This document shows positions 1-6,688 of a stretch of DNA of 64,000 bases, piece by piece. Below the pieces are notes generated by a model. The model was not told the DNA's origin. It saw only the letters and a list, made by a program, of their open reading frames with translations, and made no database searches. This DNA comes from Streptomyces cadmiisoli (GTDB taxonomy: Bacteria > Actinomycetota > Actinomycetes > Streptomycetales > Streptomycetaceae), in contig NZ_CP030073.1 of the NCBI RefSeq assembly GCF_003261055.1, positions 4,030,001 to 4,094,000 of the forward strand. The letters are read 5' to 3'. Position 1 is the stretch's first letter; each line of letters starts with the position of its first letter. The translations under genes and the position numbers were made by a program.

Positions 1-323
1 GTCCACAGCGCCAGCGCGTGCACCTGTTCGGCGGCCTCGCGGCCGAGGTCGGTGAGGGAGTAGTCCACGCGGGGCGGGATGACGGGCTTGGCGTCCCGGT
101 GCACCAGGCCGTCCCGCTCCAGGGTCTGGAGGGTCTGGGTGAGCATCTTCTCGCTGATCCGCGGGGCGAGCTCGCCGATCGCCCGGCGCAGTTCGCTGAA
201 GCGGTGCGATCCCTGGAGGAGCCGGATCAGGACGAGGACGCCCCAGCGGCTCGTGACGTGTTCCAGGACCAGCCGGTACGGGCACATCGCCTCGGCGCCG
301 CCCTTGGGGTCACTAACTGTCAT
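1..323 (-). CDS. HxlR-family transcriptional regulator (C-terminus beyond window edge)
   Basis: This is a winged-helix DNA-binding protein of the HxlR (YodB/HypR) family, whose members often sense thiol or quinone stress. The visible part starts at the ATG complementary to 321-323. It shows the family pattern: an N-terminal Cys in the 'MCPYRLVLEHV' segment, the 'RWGVLVLIRLLQG' helix, the recognition region 'RFSELRRAIGELAPRISEKML' (split here only by description) and the wing 'LVHRDAKPVIPPRVDYSLT'. The reading frame is still open at base 1, so the last residues are missing. It is divergent from the quinone-reductase-like SDR gene with 93 bp between starts, and an inverted repeat lies in that gap. 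By analogy with other HxlR/reductase pairs it probably controls its neighbour; that is inference. Confidence 0.85.
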   Translation of the reverse strand, partial: MTVSDPKGGAEAMCPYRLVLEHVTSRWGVLVLIRLLQGSHRFSELRRAIGELAPRISEKMLTQTLQTLERDGLVHRDAKPVIPPRVDYSLTDLGREAAEQVHALALW

Positions 324-326
324 GTC

Positions 327-351
327 AGTACCTTACTTGAGAGTGGGTACT
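327..351. promoter_or_regulatory. Inverted repeat between HxlR and SDR genes, likely HxlR operator
   Basis: AGTACC at 327-332 is mirrored exactly by GGTACT at 346-351 with 13 bases between. It lies just upstream of the HxlR start and in the promoter zone of the divergent reductase gene. Dyads of this size with TAC/GTA ends are typical HxlR targets, so autoregulation and control of the SDR gene is the simplest reading. Confidence 0.5.
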
Positions 352-416
352 TTCCAAGAGTTAGCGCTCCTTCTAGGGTCGAAGACGTCACGACCCCCAC
401 AAGGAGAACGCGCCTC

Positions 417-1271
417 ATGAGCATCGTCGTCACAGGAGCCACCGGGCACCTCGGCCGTCACGTCGTCACCCAGCTGCTGGAGCGGGTCCCGGCGGACCGG
501 ATCACCGCCGTCGTCCGCGACGCGTCGAAGGCCGCCGACCTCGCGGACCGCGGCGTGCGGATCGCGATCGCGGACTACAACGCCCCCGAGACGTTCGACG
601 GCCTGTTCTCCCCGGGCGACAAGGTGCTGCTGATCTCCGGCACCGAGTTCGACCGCGGCCGGGTCGCGCAGCACCGGGTCGTCATCGACGCGGCGAAGGC
701 GGCCGGTGTCGCCCTCCTCGCCTACACCAGCGCCCCCGGCAGCCTGACCGCCGCCCTCGCCGACGACCACCGGGGCACCGAGCGGGTCCTCCTGGCGTCC
801 GGCCTGCCGTACGTGCTGCTGCGCAACGGCTGGTACCACGAGAACTACACCGAGAACCTCGCCCCGGTGCTGGCGCACGACGCGGTGGTCGCCGCCGCCG
901 GCGAGGGCCGGGTCTCCTCGGCCTCCCGCGCCGACTACGCCGCCGCGGCCGTCGCCGTGCTGACCGGCGAGGGGCACGAGAACAAGACGTACGAGCTGGG
1001 CGGCGACGAGGCGTGGAGCTTCGCCGAGTACGCGGCCGAGCTGAGCCGGCAGACCGGGCGGGAGATCGCCTACAACACGGTCACGCCCGAGGTGCTCACG
1101 GACATCCTCTCCGGCGCCGGGCTGCCCGGACCGATGGCCGCGATCATCGCCGGCACCGATGTCTCCATCGGCAAGGGCGAGCTGGTCGTCACGACCGGCG
1201 ACCTGTCCCGGCTGGCGGGGCGTCCGACGACCCCGCTGTCCGAGGCCGTCACCGCCGCGCTCAAGGACTGA
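417..1271 (+). CDS. NAD(P)-dependent SDR / NmrA-like oxidoreductase (quinone reductase 2-like)
   Basis: A 284-residue atypical short-chain dehydrogenase of the NmrA/QorB (YtfG) type, cytosolic, which would use NAD(P)H to reduce a quinone or act as a redox sensor. The N-terminal glycine motif 'VTGATGHLGRHVV' (residues 4-16) marks the Rossmann fold. 'LLISGTEFDRGRVAQH' and 'LLRNGWYHENYTENL' match the QOR2 group rather than the classical SDR Tyr-x3-Lys enzymes. The ATG at 417 has AAGGAG at 401-406; the open frame continues upstream but reads through the regulator on the other strand. It is probably controlled by the divergent HxlR protein. The true substrate cannot be read from sequence. Confidence 0.85.
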   Translation: MSIVVTGATGHLGRHVVTQLLERVPADRITAVVRDASKAADLADRGVRIAIADYNAPETFDGLFSPGDKVLLISGTEFDRGRVAQHRVVIDAAKAAGVALLAYTSAPGSLTAALADDHRGTERVLLASGLPYVLLRNGWYHENYTENLAPVLAHDAVVAAAGEGRVSSASRADYAAAAVAVLTGEGHENKTYELGGDEAWSFAEYAAELSRQTGREIAYNTVTPEVLTDILSGAGLPGPMAAIIAGTDVSIGKGELVVTTGDLSRLAGRPTTPLSEAVTAALKD

Positions 1272-1347
1272 CCCGGAAAGCCCTCCGGAACTCCCCGCCG
1301 CGACGCGCTCTCGCCGCTTCCCGGAATCCCCCGGGACCCGCCGGCTT

Positions 1348-1391
1348 CCCGCCTGTCATGACCGTATGGCGATACGGGTATGACAGGCGGG
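1348..1391. promoter_or_regulatory. 44-bp nested palindrome at the rarD promoter
   Basis: Outer arms CCCGCCTGTCAT (1348-1359) and ATGACAGGCGGG (1380-1391) are perfect complements. Inside them CCGTAT (1362-1367) and ATACGG (1372-1377) form a second perfect arm pair around GGCG. Only two base pairs of the 20-pair stem are mismatched. ATGACA at 1380-1385 with TACCTT at 1404-1409 (18-bp spacer) could be the -35 and -10 of the rarD promoter, so the site would overlap the -35. It could be a TetR/GntR-type operator, or a terminator for the upstream reductase gene; there is no T-run. Confidence 0.5.
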
Positions 1392-1444
1392 CGGGCTCGG
1401 CGCTACCTTCGTGCGAGCGAGGCCGACGCGTGAAGGAGGAGCCG

Positions 1445-2458
1445 GTGGCCGGGAAGTCCAGGGGCGAACGGCACATAGGTCTGCTGAACGGCTTCGCCGC
1501 CTACGGGATGTGGGGCATCGTCCCGCTGTTCTGGCCGCTGCTGAAGCCGGCCGGCGCGGTCGAGATCCTCGCTCACCGGATGGTGTGGTCCCTCGTCGTC
1601 GTCGGCGCCGTACTGCTCGTCGTACGCCGCTGGAGCTGGATCGGCGAGCTGCTGCGGCAGCCGCGGCGCCTGGCGCTCGTCACGGTCGCCGCGGCCGTGA
1701 TCACCGTCAACTGGGGCGTCTACATCTGGTCCGTGAACAACGGTCAGGTGGTGGAGGCCTCGCTCGGGTACTTCATCAATCCGCTGGTCACCATCGCGAT
1801 GGGCGTCCTGCTCCTGAAGGAGCGGCTGCGGCCCGTGCAGTGGGCGGCGGTCGGTGTCGGCTTCACCGCGGTCGTCGTCCTGACCGCCGGCTACGGCCGC
1901 CCGCCGTGGATCTCCCTCGTCCTCGCCTTCTCCTTCGCCACCTACGGACTGGTGAAGAAGAAGGTCAACCTCAGCGGTCTGGAATCGCTGGCCGCCGAGA
2001 CCGCGATCCAGTTCCTGCCGGCACTCGCCTATCTGCTGTGGCTGACGTCCCACGGCGGGTCCACCTTCGCCGCCGAGGGGCCGGGGCACGCGGCCCTGCT
2101 CGCCGCGACCGGTGTCGTCACCGCGCTGCCGCTGGTCTGCTTCGGCGCGGCCGCGATCCGCGTGCCCCTGTCCACGCTGGGTCTGCTCCAGTATCTGGCC
2201 CCGGTGTTCCAGTTCCTGCTCGGCGTCCTCTACTTCCGCGAGGCCATGCCCGCCGAGCGCTGGGCCGGGTTCGCGCTGGTCTGGGTGGCGCTCACGCTGC
2301 TCACCTGGGACGCGCTGCGCACCGCGCGCCGGGCCGCCCGCACGCTCAGGGCCGAGACGGCGGTGCCCAGGACCACCATCGCGACCGGCACCGCCGGCGC
2401 CGTACGGAACGCGGAGAGCGTCGCCTCCGGGCCGGAACCGCTGGACGCCAAGCCGTAG
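1445..2458 (+). CDS. rarD: RarD-type EamA (DMT superfamily) transporter
   Basis: A 337-residue inner-membrane permease of the drug/metabolite transporter superfamily with about ten hydrophobic segments, matching RarD from 'HIGLLNGFAAYGMWGIVPLFW' (residues about 8-28) through 'LGLLQYLAPVFQFLLGVLYF'. The family's substrate is not settled (chloramphenicol-sensitivity protein in older names). GTG 1445 is chosen because GGAGG (1435-1439) sits 5 bp upstream; a GTG at 1430 would put this site inside the gene. The last roughly 40 residues after 'WDALRTARRAART' do not look like RarD: that DNA read on the other strand resembles the end of an MFS transporter, so the C-terminus may have been extended into a gene remnant. 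Confidence 0.85.
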   Translation: MAGKSRGERHIGLLNGFAAYGMWGIVPLFWPLLKPAGAVEILAHRMVWSLVVVGAVLLVVRRWSWIGELLRQPRRLALVTVAAAVITVNWGVYIWSVNNGQVVEASLGYFINPLVTIAMGVLLLKERLRPVQWAAVGVGFTAVVVLTAGYGRPPWISLVLAFSFATYGLVKKKVNLSGLESLAAETAIQFLPALAYLLWLTSHGGSTFAAEGPGHAALLAATGVVTALPLVCFGAAAIRVPLSTLGLLQYLAPVFQFLLGVLYFREAMPAERWAGFALVWVALTLLTWDALRTARRAARTLRAETAVPRTTIATGTAGAVRNAESVASGPEPLDAKP

Positions 2459-2535
2459 ACCGCGGTCACCGCGGAGATGCCGACCGCGGAGCCGAACCGG
2501 GTGGCGGTGGTCAGCACGTCGGCGGCCCGCCCGCC
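2326..2535 (-). pseudogene. Remnant of an MFS transporter C-terminus
   Basis: On the minus strand this stretch reads as a plausible DHA2-type MFS C-terminal end: 'VLTTATRFGSAVGISAVTAV' followed by a small-residue-rich helix 'VPVAMVVLGTAVSALSV' and a basic tail. No start or upstream membrane region belongs to it, since the sequence before it is the end of the CGNR gene. It overlaps the 3' end of rarD in antisense. I read it as the leftover of a deleted transporter. Chance coding appearance in high-G+C DNA is the alternative. Confidence 0.4.
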
Positions 2536-3173
2536 GAGCGGGGCGGACCCGGCACGTCCTGGGTCGCCTTCCTGGCCCGGTGTGCCCGCACCTTCTCCCG
2601 GTTGCCGCAGTGCTCCATCGCGCACCAGCGGCGGCGGCCGGGGCGCGAGGTGTCGACGAACAGCAGCCGGCAGTCGTGGGCGCCGCACTCGCGGACACGA
2701 TCCGCGTACGGACCCGAGAACAGGTCGATCGCGTCCCGGGCGACGGTCGACAGCAGCCCGGTGCCGGTGGCACCCGGCGCCCAGCCGCGGCTCCCGTCCG
2801 GGGCGAGTCGGGTGACCAGCGGCGGCGGGACGGCGGCCGTGTTGACGATGTCCACGTCACGCGCCCGGAGCGGACGGCCGTGCGCGCGGTCGGCGGCGAG
2901 CGGGAAGAGGGCGTCGCGCAGGGTGCGGGCCGCGACCAGCTCGTCCTCGGTCACGGTGAGGTCGAGTCCGGCCGCCAGCCGGCCGCGACCGGCCCAGGTC
3001 ACCAGGTCGGCCGGGCGGTGCAGCACCTCGAAGCGCGCCAGTTCCCCCGGGCCGCCGGTGGGCAGCAGTTCCAGACAGAGCGCTCCGGGGTCGAAGCGGT
3101 AGGGCTTCCCCTCGTGCGAGAAAAGGGTCAACCCGGGCGACGGGTCCGGCACTTCCGATGGACTCCGGCTCAT
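2511..3173 (-). CDS. ABATE/CGNR zinc-finger putative transcriptional regulator
   Basis: A 220-residue protein with an N-terminal ABATE-type domain (residues about 15-130, stress-induced regulator family) and a C-terminal CGNR zinc finger. The finger is complete: Cys-x4-Cys in 'ECGAHDCRLLFVDTSRPG', then 'RRRWCAMEHCGNREK', with the diagnostic CGNR tetrad. Members are thought to be DNA-binding regulators. Its ATG (3171-3173) lies inside a perfect palindrome shared with the start of the divergent VOC gene, and no Shine-Dalgarno can fit, so a leaderless message is inferred. It probably regulates itself and the VOC gene from that palindrome. Confidence 0.8.
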   Translation of the reverse strand: MSRSPSEVPDPSPGLTLFSHEGKPYRFDPGALCLELLPTGGPGELARFEVLHRPADLVTWAGRGRLAAGLDLTVTEDELVAARTLRDALFPLAADRAHGRPLRARDVDIVNTAAVPPPLVTRLAPDGSRGWAPGATGTGLLSTVARDAIDLFSGPYADRVRECGAHDCRLLFVDTSRPGRRRWCAMEHCGNREKVRAHRARKATQDVPGPPRSAGGPPTC

Positions 3174-3199
3174 GTAACCAATATAACTGGTTACATGAG
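3169..3199. promoter_or_regulatory. Perfect 12-bp palindrome containing both divergent start codons
   Basis: CTCATGTAACCA (3169-3180), a 7-base spacer, and TGGTTACATGAG (3188-3199). The CAT at 3171-3173 is the complement of the CGNR start and the ATG at 3195-3197 is the VOC start, so the two genes begin with the same bases read outward, only 21 bp apart. This leaves no room for ribosome-binding sites. A dimeric repressor bound here would cover both transcription starts. GTAAC-N-GTTAC dyads are also typical of TetR/GntR-like operators, but the neighbouring CGNR protein is the obvious candidate. Confidence 0.7.
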
Positions 3200-3668
3200 C
3201 GAGAAGGCATCCGCACCGGTACCCGTGCACTGGAAGCTGGTCATCGACTGCCAGGACCCGCACGCGCAGGCCGACTTCTGGGCCGCCGCGATCGGCTACG
3301 ACGTCGAGGACAACAGCGCGCTGATCGAGCATCTGCTGAACACCGGCGCCCTCCCCGAGGCCGCCACCACCGACTTCCACGGCCGCCCCGCCTTCCGGGA
3401 CCTGATCGCCGTACGGCACCCGGAGGACCCGGTCGAGGCGCGCAGCGGCACCGGACTGGGGCGGCGGCTGCTGTTCCAGCGCGTCGCCGAGTCCAAGTCG
3501 GGCAAGAACCGGCTCCACCTGGACCTGCACCCAGCCGCCGGCAGCCGGGCCGAGGAGGTGGAGCGGCTGCGCGGGCTCGGGGCGAGCGTGCTGAGGGAGG
3601 TGAAGGAGCAGGGCGGCGAGTGGGTCGTGATGGCGGACCCGGAGGGGAACGAGTTCTGCGTGCACTAG
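3195..3668 (+). CDS. VOC-family (glyoxalase-like) protein
   Basis: A 157-residue single-domain protein of the vicinal-oxygen-chelate fold, Glyoxalase_6-like subgroup: N-terminal 'WKLVIDCQDPHAQADFWAAA', a central 'NRLHLDLHP' strand and a C-terminal 'MADPEGNEFCVH' strand, which are the positions of the metal-binding residues in this family (His/Glu). Members include antibiotic-resistance and isomerase-like enzymes, but most Streptomyces copies have no known substrate. The ATG at 3195 is within the shared palindrome, implying leaderless translation and co-control with the CGNR regulator. Confidence 0.8.
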   Translation: MSEKASAPVPVHWKLVIDCQDPHAQADFWAAAIGYDVEDNSALIEHLLNTGALPEAATTDFHGRPAFRDLIAVRHPEDPVEARSGTGLGRRLLFQRVAESKSGKNRLHLDLHPAAGSRAEEVERLRGLGASVLREVKEQGGEWVVMADPEGNEFCVH

Positions 3669-3764
3669 GGACTGCGGTCGGCCCGGCTCCGCTCGGCCCG
3701 CGCGGAAGCCACCCCGCCTCCGCGCCGGTCGGCGCGCGCCCGAGTCACCCCGCTTCGGCCGCGG

Positions 3765-5090
3765 TCAGTTCCCCGCCGTCCGCTTCGCGCGGTCGGTGAG
3801 CCGGCCCATACGGGCGCGGGCGGACTCCAGTTCCTCCATGTCCTCGGCGGCCGGGCCGCCCTCACCGACCAGTTCGGTCCACAGGCCGATCAGTTCGCGC
3901 CCCATCTCCAGGCCGAGCGACGGCTCGCGCACGGCCCGCCACGACGTGGCCGCGCTCTGCACGTTGCCGTACGCGGCCTCCGCGTCCCCCAGACGGCGGT
4001 GGACGCGGACCACGTCGAGGGAGAGCCGGAAGGACCGGACCGGGTCGGCCGCCAAGTACGCGATGTAGGCGGTGAGTTCGAGCAGGCCGAGCAGCTCGGG
4101 ATGGTCGGGCGGCAGGGTCGCCGACGCCTCCCCGGCGGTCTGCTCCGCGAGGGCCGCCGCCGCGTCGATCCGGCCCGCCCGCACGGCCTCGCCGATCCGG
4201 GCGATCGGCTCGGCGAGGAGGGCGGGGCCACTGGGCTCCTCGTCGGCGGGCGCGTCACCCAGGATGGCCTCGGCGACGGCGTCGAAGCCCCGGGGCGGCG
4301 TGGGCCTGGGATCGGTGTCCGACCGCGGCGGCGCCGGGGTTTCCGGGTGCGGCTTGGCGCCCATGACCGGCGGCGGGCCGAACGCACCCGTCGGCGCGGT
4401 GACCGCCGAACCCGGGACGGCGGTCCCGGGCACCGCCCGCAGCGGGAAGGTGGGGACCGCTTCCCCCAGGGGTTGCGGCTCGGGCACCGCGCGGAGCGGG
4501 AAGGTGGGGACGGCGTCCCCCGCAGGCTGAGTTTCCGGCGCCGGCCGCGGCGGAACGGCCCGCGGCCCCTCGCCGGGCGGCTGCGACCGGCCCGCCGCCC
4601 CCATCCGGAACGTCGGTGTCGACTCGGTCCGCTGTGCCGGCGTGCGGAACACATGCGTGTCCCGGTCGGCTCCGGACTCGTGCGCGGGGTGCGGCGCCGC
4701 CGGCCCGGACGGGTGCGGCGCCCGCGGCCGACCGGAGGCTGCGGGTCCGGCATCCCCGGTCCGCTCCGCCGGTGCCGGCCCGGTCCGCACCGGCTCACCG
4801 GTGTACCGGCTGGAGCCGTCCGGGTGGACCTGGAGGGGGACGACGTAGCCGATGCGTTCGTCGTGGACCGTGGCGAGGACGGGGCGGCCGGCGGCGAGGG
4901 CGATGCGGTGGAGCTGCCTCAGCACGGCGTGGTGGAGTTCCTCACCGGGTGCCGCGACGACCGGGACCCCGCCGACCGTGGCGCGGCACGCGCCCGCCTC
5001 GGCCCACGGGACGTGGACGTCGACCGCCGGTGCCGCGGGGGCGGCCTGGTGTTCCTGTTCCCGCTTCTTCTCGCGGCTGAGTCGAGACAT
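3765..5090 (-). CDS. TPR-like protein with proline-rich linker
   Basis: A 441-residue protein of unknown role. Residues 1-100 form a small globular domain after the basic start 'MSRLSREKKREQEHQ'. Residues about 105-275 are a Pro/Ala/Arg-rich linker containing an imperfect duplicated unit 'VPTFPLRAVP' (coding repeat near 4438-4530). Residues about 285-440 are helical with the spacing of tetratricopeptide repeats ('AEPIARIGEAVRAGRIDAAA', 'HPELLGLLELTAYIAYLA', 'RSFRLSLDVVRVHRRLGD'). ATG 5090 is preferred over GTG 5102 because GAGGG precedes it at proper distance. It is divergent from the DUF6668 gene and convergent with the VOC gene. No signal peptide is seen, so it is likely cytosolic. Confidence 0.7.
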   Translation of the reverse strand: MSRLSREKKREQEHQAAPAAPAVDVHVPWAEAGACRATVGGVPVVAAPGEELHHAVLRQLHRIALAAGRPVLATVHDERIGYVVPLQVHPDGSSRYTGEPVRTGPAPAERTGDAGPAASGRPRAPHPSGPAAPHPAHESGADRDTHVFRTPAQRTESTPTFRMGAAGRSQPPGEGPRAVPPRPAPETQPAGDAVPTFPLRAVPEPQPLGEAVPTFPLRAVPGTAVPGSAVTAPTGAFGPPPVMGAKPHPETPAPPRSDTDPRPTPPRGFDAVAEAILGDAPADEEPSGPALLAEPIARIGEAVRAGRIDAAAALAEQTAGEASATLPPDHPELLGLLELTAYIAYLAADPVRSFRLSLDVVRVHRRLGDAEAAYGNVQSAATSWRAVREPSLGLEMGRELIGLWTELVGEGGPAAEDMEELESARARMGRLTDRAKRTAGN

Positions 5091-5269
5091 CCGTTCCCTC
5101 ACTCGCTGGCGTTCGCGTCTCGGCGAACCCGTTCGTCCGAGTCTCCCCGGTCCGGCGCGGTGCCCGGGTCACCACGTCGTCACAGGCCTGTCCCAAGAAC
5201 CGGTACCCCCGTCACGCGATTCTCCCGCAACCGCGAAGATCGGTGGGGTGGCCACGGAAGGGAGCGGGT

Positions 5270-5767
5270 ATGCGGACGGGCGCGCGGCAGGGGCCGGAGA
5301 TCTGGATCCGCGGACCGGTGCCCGCCCCGGACCCGGCGCCCGCCGTCGCCTCGAACACGGTCCGGCGCTTCTCCTGGGTCGGCACCCACGGCGGTTCGGG
5401 GGTCTCCACGCTGGCAACGGTCTACGGCGGTCAGGACTGCGGCTGCGACTGGCCCGGCGCGGGTGATCCGACGTCGGTGCTGCTGGTCGCCCGGACGCAC
5501 GCGTCGGGCCTGACGGCCGTTCTGCACGCGCTGGAGGTCTTCCGGCGCGGCCAGGCCCCTGCCGGGCTGGACCTGGACTCCGTCGTCCTGGTCGCGGACG
5601 CGCCGGGGCGGCTGCCCCGGCCGCTGGCGCAGCAGGCCAGGCTGATCGAGTCGGTGGTCGACGTGTACCGCGTGCCATGGGTGCCGGCCTGGCGGCTCGG
5701 CGATCTCGGCGGCCGCCCGCCCCGTGAGACCGAGGCCCTGGCACGGCTGACGGGGACGGCCCACTGA
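5270..5767 (+). CDS. DUF6668-family protein
   Basis: A 165-residue protein I recognise as DUF6668-like from 'RRFSWVGTHGGSGVSTLATV' (about residues 33-52), which resembles a degenerate P-loop (GTHGGSG-S-T), followed by 'PTSVLLVARTHASGL' and 'LDSVVLVADAPGRLP' strands as in ParA/MinD-like folds. The closing segment describes a possible replacement for Walker motifs but no clear Walker B Asp pair is seen. The ATG at 5270 has AAGGGAG at 5257-5263. The family is of unknown function and mostly actinobacterial; the divergent TPR-like gene is a candidate partner by position only. Confidence 0.65.
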   Translation: MRTGARQGPEIWIRGPVPAPDPAPAVASNTVRRFSWVGTHGGSGVSTLATVYGGQDCGCDWPGAGDPTSVLLVARTHASGLTAVLHALEVFRRGQAPAGLDLDSVVLVADAPGRLPRPLAQQARLIESVVDVYRVPWVPAWRLGDLGGRPPRETEALARLTGTAH

Positions 5768-5798
5768 CGAGGGGCGCGAGCAGGCACCGGAGGCAGGG

Positions 5799-5940
5799 GC
5801 GGCTCTGGCGATACGAGCGGCTCTGAAGGCACGGGCGGCTCCCGAGGCACAAACGGCTCTGAAGGCACAGGCAAGGACAGGCTCCGGCGGTACCGGCAGC
5901 ACTGGAAGTACCGGCGGCACCGGCGGCACTGGCGGCAATT
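5799..5940. repeat. Degenerate 18/9-bp tandem repeats
   Basis: Four imperfect 18-bp units related to GCGGCTCTGAAGGCACRG run at 5799-5870, followed after a 10-base break by 15- and 18-bp units and three 9-bp half units (GCGGCACCG-like) ending at 5940. They fill the gap between the DUF6668 stop and the FMN reductase promoter. No open frame uses them convincingly. Confidence 0.7.
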
Positions 5941-5962
5941 GCATGCATGCGCATAAGATGCA
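5939..5962. promoter_or_regulatory. TGCAT/ATGCA inverted-repeat cluster upstream of FMN reductase
   Basis: TGCAT at 5940-5944 and ATGCA at 5958-5962 flank the self-complementary ATGCGCAT at 5947-5954. The A/T-rich patch TAAGAT (5955-5960) could be a -10 element for the gene starting at 6017. The site looks like an operator; the regulator is not in the window as far as I can tell. Confidence 0.4.
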
Positions 5963-6016
5963 CACGCGTGAAACTGGCGCGCCGCCGCGTGCCGGTGACC
6001 GGATCCCGGGGGAGCC

Positions 6017-6601
6017 ATGAACCGCCGTTTCCTGTTCGTACTGGGCAGCAGCCGCAGCGAGGGCAACACCGAACTGCTGGCCCGTGAGGCCGCCGAACAG
6101 CTGCCCGCCGACGTCGAGCAGCGCTGGATCGACCTCGCCGAGCACCCGCTGCCCGACTTCGAGGACCTGCGCCACGACAGCGACCACGTCCGCCCGACCG
6201 ACGGCAGCACCGCGCTGCTGCTGGACGCCACGCTCGCGGCGACGGACATCGTGATCGCCTCTCCGCTGTACTGGTACTCGCTGTCCGCGCACACCAAGCG
6301 CTATCTGGACCACTGGTCGGGCTGGCTGCGCACACCCGGCATCAATTTCAAGGCGACGCTCGCCGGGCGCACCCTGTGGGGCGTCACCGCGCTCGCGCAC
6401 GAGGAGAGCGAGGTCGCCGACCCGCTGATCGGCACCCTCAACCACTCGGCCGCGTACATGGGGATGCGGTTCGGCGGGGTCCTGCTCGGCAACGGCAGCA
6501 GGCCCGGTGACGTACTGCACGACCTCGACGCCCTCGCCCGTGCGAAGACGTTCTTCGCGCAGGAGCCCCCGCTCGCCCGCTTCCCGTACGAGGCGTCGTA
6601 G
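6017..6601 (+). CDS. NADPH-dependent FMN reductase / flavodoxin-fold NAD(P)H oxidoreductase
   Basis: A 194-residue flavoprotein of the FMN-reductase superfamily. 'FVLGSSRSEGNTELLAREAA' at residues 7-26 is the phosphate-binding loop that holds FMN, and 'ASPLYWYSLSAHTKRYLDHW' (about residues 82-101) is the second flavin-contacting loop. Such enzymes reduce flavins, quinones or azo/nitro compounds with NAD(P)H in the cytosol. A GGGGGAG site precedes the ATG by 4 bp. It stands alone, with an inverted-repeat cluster upstream and the convergent ABC exporter operon downstream. Confidence 0.85.
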   Translation: MNRRFLFVLGSSRSEGNTELLAREAAEQLPADVEQRWIDLAEHPLPDFEDLRHDSDHVRPTDGSTALLLDATLAATDIVIASPLYWYSLSAHTKRYLDHWSGWLRTPGINFKATLAGRTLWGVTALAHEESEVADPLIGTLNHSAAYMGMRFGGVLLGNGSRPGDVLHDLDALARAKTFFAQEPPLARFPYEAS

Positions 6602-6688
6602 ACCGGGCCGGGGGCGGGACCTTCATGACGGGTCCTCATGGCACCGCCGGGCGGGACGTCCCTCGGCCGCGAGGCCTCGCCGTGCCGG

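Noticed and set aside
3721..3736. CGCGCCG/CGGCGCG hairpin between the VOC and TPR genes as a terminator
   Set aside because: The stem is short with a 2-base loop, and such hairpins are common by chance at this base composition.
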